The notes under the pieces: model-generated
Told to the model about the DNA's origin: nothing
Seen by the model: only the letters and a program-made list of their open reading frames with translations
The model's database searches: none
Translations under genes and position numbers: made by a program
Source: Spirochaetia bacterium
Lineage (GTDB): Bacteria > Spirochaetota > UBA4802 > UBA5550
DNA: 64,000 bases
Assembly (NCBI GenBank): GCA_009885955.1
Contig: VFJS01000088.1
Location: 1-64,000, forward strand
Direction of reading: 5' to 3'
Shown: positions 59,771 to 64,000 of the stretch, one piece after another
Layout: every line of letters starts with the position of its first letter
How positions within the stretch are numbered: the first letter of the stretch is position 1

Positions 59771-60535
59771 ATGAAAAAAATCCTCTACCCTGCCCTGGGG
59801 GCAGTCATCATCTTTATATCATACACCGGATTTAAAAAGCTTGAACCTTCCCCGTCCATTTCCATTTATGGAAACATACCACCGGAAGAGTACCTTACCG
59901 GGCGTTTCAGCTATTCTGAAAATCCCCTCTTCATAAAGCCCGAAACCCTGGGGATCCCGGTTGACAGCAGGAGCCACTATCTCCGGAAGGAGGCCGCAGA
60001 GGCTTTGAAGCAGATGCACTCGGCCTTTTCAGCAGAGAATCCCGGCATTAAGCTCTATCTCAGCAGCTCCACAAGGAATTTCCGGGACCAGAAGGCCATC
60101 TGGGAGAACAAGTGGGATTCCGCTCTTTTCAACGGCGGGGGGAAAGACCCGCTTCAGAAAGCATTAAAAATCTTGAACTACTCCTCCATGCCCGGCACAT
60201 CCCGGCACCACTGGGGCACCGATGTTGACATAAATGTTCTCACCAATGACTACTACGAAACGGGCGACGGGAAAGTCATATACACCTGGCTCAATACCCA
60301 TGCCCGCGAGTACGGCTTCTGCCAGCCATACACTAAGAACAGGCGAAAGGGCTATCTCGAAGAGAGGTGGCACTGGTCCTACATTCCCCTGGCAGGAAAA
60401 TTTTTAAGCGGCTGGAACTCGAATTTCGGGGGGGATGATAATGCCTTTAAGAAGGCCGGGCTTTTCAAGGGTTCGGAACACGCCGGTCACCTGGCCGGGA
60501 TGTATGTAAATTCTATAAACGATCTGTGCAGGTGA
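59771..60535 (+). CDS. VanY-type D-alanyl-D-alanine carboxypeptidase
   Basis: A 254-residue M15B (LAS) metallopeptidase with an N-terminal membrane anchor (YPALGAVIIFISYTGF). The zinc-site motifs are MPGTSRHHWGTDVDI near residue 143 (His and Asp ligands) and LEERWHWSYIPLA near residue 198 (catalytic Glu and His). It would trim the terminal D-alanine from peptidoglycan stem peptides in the periplasm. The radical SAM gene starts inside its last codons, so the two are coupled. Its own ribosome site is poor. Confidence 0.85.
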   Translation: MKKILYPALGAVIIFISYTGFKKLEPSPSISIYGNIPPEEYLTGRFSYSENPLFIKPETLGIPVDSRSHYLRKEAAEALKQMHSAFSAENPGIKLYLSSSTRNFRDQKAIWENKWDSALFNGGGKDPLQKALKILNYSSMPGTSRHHWGTDVDINVLTNDYYETGDGKVIYTWLNTHAREYGFCQPYTKNRRKGYLEERWHWSYIPLAGKFLSGWNSNFGGDDNAFKKAGLFKGSEHAGHLAGMYVNSINDLCR

Positions 60536-62202
60536 AAATTCTCCTCGCATACATCTCCGAGTACCGGGACAGGAATGATTACTATATGTCCCTTATGCCT
60601 TCGGGCCTTACTTCCATAGCCTCGTATCTCCAGGAGAAAGGTCACGATGTCAAGCTTGCAAATTATTCAGCTTCCGGCTGGAAAAAGGGGGCCGGGGATA
60701 TCATACGGGAGAATCCCGATGCCCTCGGCGTCTCTATTTTTTCCTTTAACAGAACGGACTCTTTTCGAATGATTAAAAAAGCCCGGGCATCTCTGACCGC
60801 AGTGAAGATAATTATTGGCGGGCCCCATGCGACTTTCCTGTCCGGCGAGATCATGAAGAGGCACGGGGAGATTGATTACATTGTTGCAGGGGAGGGGGAA
60901 CTGGCGCTATCCTCCCTTCTTGATGACATGGGAAAGGGTGTACCGCGGGAGAAGATAATTCACGGCGGGAGGATTGATGATCTTGATACGCTTCCGGCCG
61001 CCCCTGAATTTACCGGGGAGCTTTCCGGCGTGAACACAAGAGAGCAGTACAAGTACATCATAACCTCGCGGGGATGCCCGGGCAGCTGCACCTTCTGCTC
61101 TTCCCCGGCCTTCTGGGAGAGGAAGGTGAGATACCGGAGCGCGGAACATGTCTTCAATGAAATAAAATATATCCATGAGAAGTACGGAATTATATATTTT
61201 TCCATACGCGATGATAATTTTACCCTCAATAAAAAAAGGGTCCTTGAGTTTTCAAAACTGCTGCAGAAGAGCGGGATCTACCTCATGTGGAACTGCCAGG
61301 CCAGGGTGGATACCGTTGACCAGGAGATGCTCGTTGAAATGAAAAGGGCCGGGCTTGAGCATATCCAGTACGGCGTTGAATCGGGTTCCGGGGAGATGCT
61401 CCGGAGATACGGCAAGTCGATTGACACTGCTGATATAATTAAGGCTGCGGAATTGACCAGAAATGCGGGAATATACCTCTCCATCTACCTCATGACCGGT
61501 ATGGAGGGCGAGGGCCCGGAGGACATAAGAAAAACGGTCTCGCTCATGAAGAAAGTGAGGCCCGGGGACTGCATCATCTCCCCTGTCGCATATTATCCGG
61601 GCACAGCCCTTTACAATGATATGAAGAATAAGGGAAAGATACGCGATGCCCACTGGTTTGAAAACAGGGAGAGCGGCCTCTACGTCAGGGATGATAATGA
61701 TGCCCGCACAGGCATGGCAGAGCTGGCCGAGGCAGCGTACCGGATAGCATCTTCATCGGGTTACGGCGAAAGGGATTTTGCAGGTCACAGGCTGGTTGCC
61801 GGAGATGACTGCTGGGTCACCGATATCATGGAAGGCGACATGTTCATGGCCGGGGGATATTATGACAGGGCGGAGAAATGCCTGGAAAAAGTTATACAGT
61901 CGTATCCTGGTAATATTTGGGGATTTTACCGGATGGGACAACTTAAACAAGAACAGGGTGAATTTCCCGGAGCAGTATTATTCTATAAAAAGGCTCAGTC
62001 TATAAATCCGGAATTTTACGGCACCTGGATGAACCTGGCCGCGGTCTATCTTGCTCAGAGCAATCTTGCTCAGAGTAACAGGTATCTTGCTCAGAGCAAC
62101 AGGGCTGCTGCATTGGAACATATTGAAAAAGCCTATCAGATAAACAGCTATCATAAGAAAATAAAGGAGATACGGAAAAAGTGCCTGCGCCATGGAAAGT
62201 GA
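60526..62202 (+). CDS. B12-binding radical SAM protein with a C-terminal TPR
   Basis: A 558-residue protein starting at GTG, overlapping the VanY-type gene by 10 bases. An N-terminal cobalamin-binding-like domain spans about 1-140 (ALGVSIFSFNRTDSFRMIKK, IIGGPHATFLSGEIM). The radical SAM domain spans about 165-370 (SRGCPGSCTFCSSPAFW with CxxxCxxC near 187; IQYGVESGSGEMLRRYGKS). A TPR-like tail follows from about 430 (MAGGYYDRAEKCLEKVIQSY, WGFYRMGQLKQEQGEFPGA). The DxHxxG B12 motif is not evident. Family members do methyl or lipid chemistry; the substrate is unknown. Near residue 510 a repeat has inserted LAQSNLAQSNRYLAQSN in frame. Confidence 0.85.
   Translation: MQVKILLAYISEYRDRNDYYMSLMPSGLTSIASYLQEKGHDVKLANYSASGWKKGAGDIIRENPDALGVSIFSFNRTDSFRMIKKARASLTAVKIIIGGPHATFLSGEIMKRHGEIDYIVAGEGELALSSLLDDMGKGVPREKIIHGGRIDDLDTLPAAPEFTGELSGVNTREQYKYIITSRGCPGSCTFCSSPAFWERKVRYRSAEHVFNEIKYIHEKYGIIYFSIRDDNFTLNKKRVLEFSKLLQKSGIYLMWNCQARVDTVDQEMLVEMKRAGLEHIQYGVESGSGEMLRRYGKSIDTADIIKAAELTRNAGIYLSIYLMTGMEGEGPEDIRKTVSLMKKVRPGDCIISPVAYYPGTALYNDMKNKGKIRDAHWFENRESGLYVRDDNDARTGMAELAEAAYRIASSSGYGERDFAGHRLVAGDDCWVTDIMEGDMFMAGGYYDRAEKCLEKVIQSYPGNIWGFYRMGQLKQEQGEFPGAVLFYKKAQSINPEFYGTWMNLAAVYLAQSNLAQSNRYLAQSNRAAALEHIEKAYQINSYHKKIKEIRKKCLRHGK
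62051..62099. repeat. Three copies of a TTGCTCAGAGCAA palindrome inside the radical SAM gene
   Basis: TTGCTCAGAGCAA at 62051-62063, TTGCTCAGAGTAA at 62066-62078 and TTGCTCAGAGCAA at 62087-62099, in the same reading frame, each giving LAQS(N). The core matches the TTGCTCTGAGCA of the rnpB array. The insertion interrupts a TPR helix pair but keeps the frame open. Confidence 0.75.
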
Positions 62203-62448
62203 GCTAAAATTCATCAGAATTCTCTCTTTATCTTCATAATTCCCTTATTTTCATTATGAAATAAGGCCCTATGATGATTTTTTCTGCAAACCGTCAGCTT
62301 TTGATTTATTTATCCGGGGGCCTGTATATATTAATTAATAGTGGCTGAAATACTTGACAAATAAGCTGTTATTTTACAATTTACCGTTATAAACATAATC
62401 AGGTTTACGCAGATCATTCAGCAGCCTGATTCTTATAAGTACCTGTAA

Positions 62449-63483
<1,035 letters not shown>

Positions 63484-63513
63484 GGTAATTACGCAGACAG
63501 GAAGAAAAAATTC

Positions 63514-63618
63514 GCTCACGGATCAGAAAGGATAAAGACTGATAAGACTGATAAGAATGAATTGATGATAATAAAAAATATTAAAAAAATCCGTGTATAG
63601 ACCTGTGAATCCGTGAGG
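63514..63618. repeat. Inverted-repeat element, GCTCACGGAT/ATCCGTGAGC family (copy 5)
   Basis: A short 105-base copy between gap and tpiA. Left arm GCTCACGGATCAGAAAGGAT, right arm TGTGAATCCGTGAGG; arms intact, core AT-rich. Confidence 0.7.
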
Positions 63619-63674
63619 AAATATAGTATTGTACAGTTACGAAATAACAGAGAATTAATATACAGAGGTTAGCC

Positions 63675-64000
63675 GTGGGAAGAAGGGAAATTTTCGCCGG
63701 GAACTGGAAAATGTTCAAGACATACCGGGAGGCAGAGGACCTGGTAAAAGGAATACTGTCGGGCCTGGGTGATATCGGGAGCCGCGAGGTTGTTATTTTC
63801 CCGCCGGCTGTCTATGCCAGGGATATGGCAAAGCTCTGCATGAACACCCAGGTGAAAGTGGGCATTCAGAACATGTACCATGAGAAGGAGGGCGCCTTTA
63901 CAGGGGAACTCTCACCTTCCATGGTCAGGGATTGCGGCTGCGCCTACATTCTCATCGGCCATTCCGAGCGCAGGCATGTTTTCGGAGAGAAGGATGGCGA
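63675..64000 (+). CDS. tpiA: Triosephosphate isomerase, cut by the window end
   Basis: Only the first 108 codons are present. The frame starts at GTG (AGAGG about 5 bases upstream) with GRREIFAGNWKMFKT, the standard TpiA beginning. It continues with IFPPAVYARDMAKL, VGIQNMYHEKEGAFTGELSP and the helix end YILIGHSERRHVFGEKD, which carries the catalytic His in IGHSERR. The rest lies beyond base 64000. It interconverts dihydroxyacetone phosphate and glyceraldehyde-3-phosphate next to gap. Confidence 0.93.
   Translation, partial: MGRREIFAGNWKMFKTYREAEDLVKGILSGLGDIGSREVVIFPPAVYARDMAKLCMNTQVKVGIQNMYHEKEGAFTGELSPSMVRDCGCAYILIGHSERRHVFGEKDG

Overview
The window is a gene-dense stretch of one bacterial chromosome that codes on both strands in short operons. 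No rRNA, phage, plasmid or CRISPR genes are visible. The cell is probably Gram-negative: several proteins have lipoprotein signals, one looks like an outer-membrane barrel, and there is an HtrA-type protease. Oxygen-sensitive enzymes (molybdopterin oxidoreductase, ThiH, a radical SAM protein) suggest an anaerobe or facultative anaerobe. Cytoplasmic REC-PAS histidine kinases and the gldA/gldF/gldG-DUF4340 operon fit a spirochaete or a deltaproteobacterium-like lineage. This is inference; no marker gene settles the taxonomy.

Layout. 0-6 kb: a gene-free edge with half a tRNA-Thr, then a TfoX-domain protein, a QueG-like reductase, a lipoprotein, a DUF4395 protein, rlmA, a 57-residue basic protein and a CBS-pair protein. 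6-13.8 kb: a GalT-like enzyme, two large cytoplasmic sensor kinases and a DUF2892 protein. 13.8-21.3 kb, minus strand: srkA, a PaaK-like CoA ligase, an iron-sulfur subunit with its molybdopterin subunit, then thiH and thiG. 21.3-25.3 kb: decaying DNA with a doxX remnant, an amber-interrupted FG-GAP lipoprotein and a truncated WYL-type regulator, followed by an SGNH-like lipoprotein. 25.6-26.2 kb: the RNase P RNA gene. 26.4-31.9 kb: sppA, a Yip1-like protein, an aminotransferase, a metallo-hydrolase and two unknown proteins.

31.8-41.2 kb holds the most striking locus: a 2857-residue KS-AT-KS-ACP-ACP-ACP-KR-DH megasynthase with its own phosphopantetheinyl transferase overlapping its 3' end. 41.4-48.6 kb is mixed: a metallo-hydrolase lipoprotein, a GC-rich, probably foreign YkgJ-type gene, a barrel/MerP-like pair, HtrA, two unknown proteins and a structured non-coding region. 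48.6-56.5 kb carries a cupin, the gld-type ABC operon and lon. 56.9-64 kb has tRNA-Leu(GAG), a zinc-ribbon/pentapeptide pair, a long NDK-like protein, a VanY-type peptidase, a B12-binding radical SAM protein, gap and the start of tpiA.

Two features stand out. First, rnpB is about 624 nt rather than the usual 350-400. Its P12 stem-loop is filled by seven tandem 24-bp repeats, and a related TTGCTC-GAGCAA core appears inside the reading frame of the radical SAM gene. Second, all three acyl-carrier domains of the megasynthase have threonine where the phosphopantetheine serine is expected. Several families of 85-250 bp inverted-repeat elements also fill the intergenic gaps.
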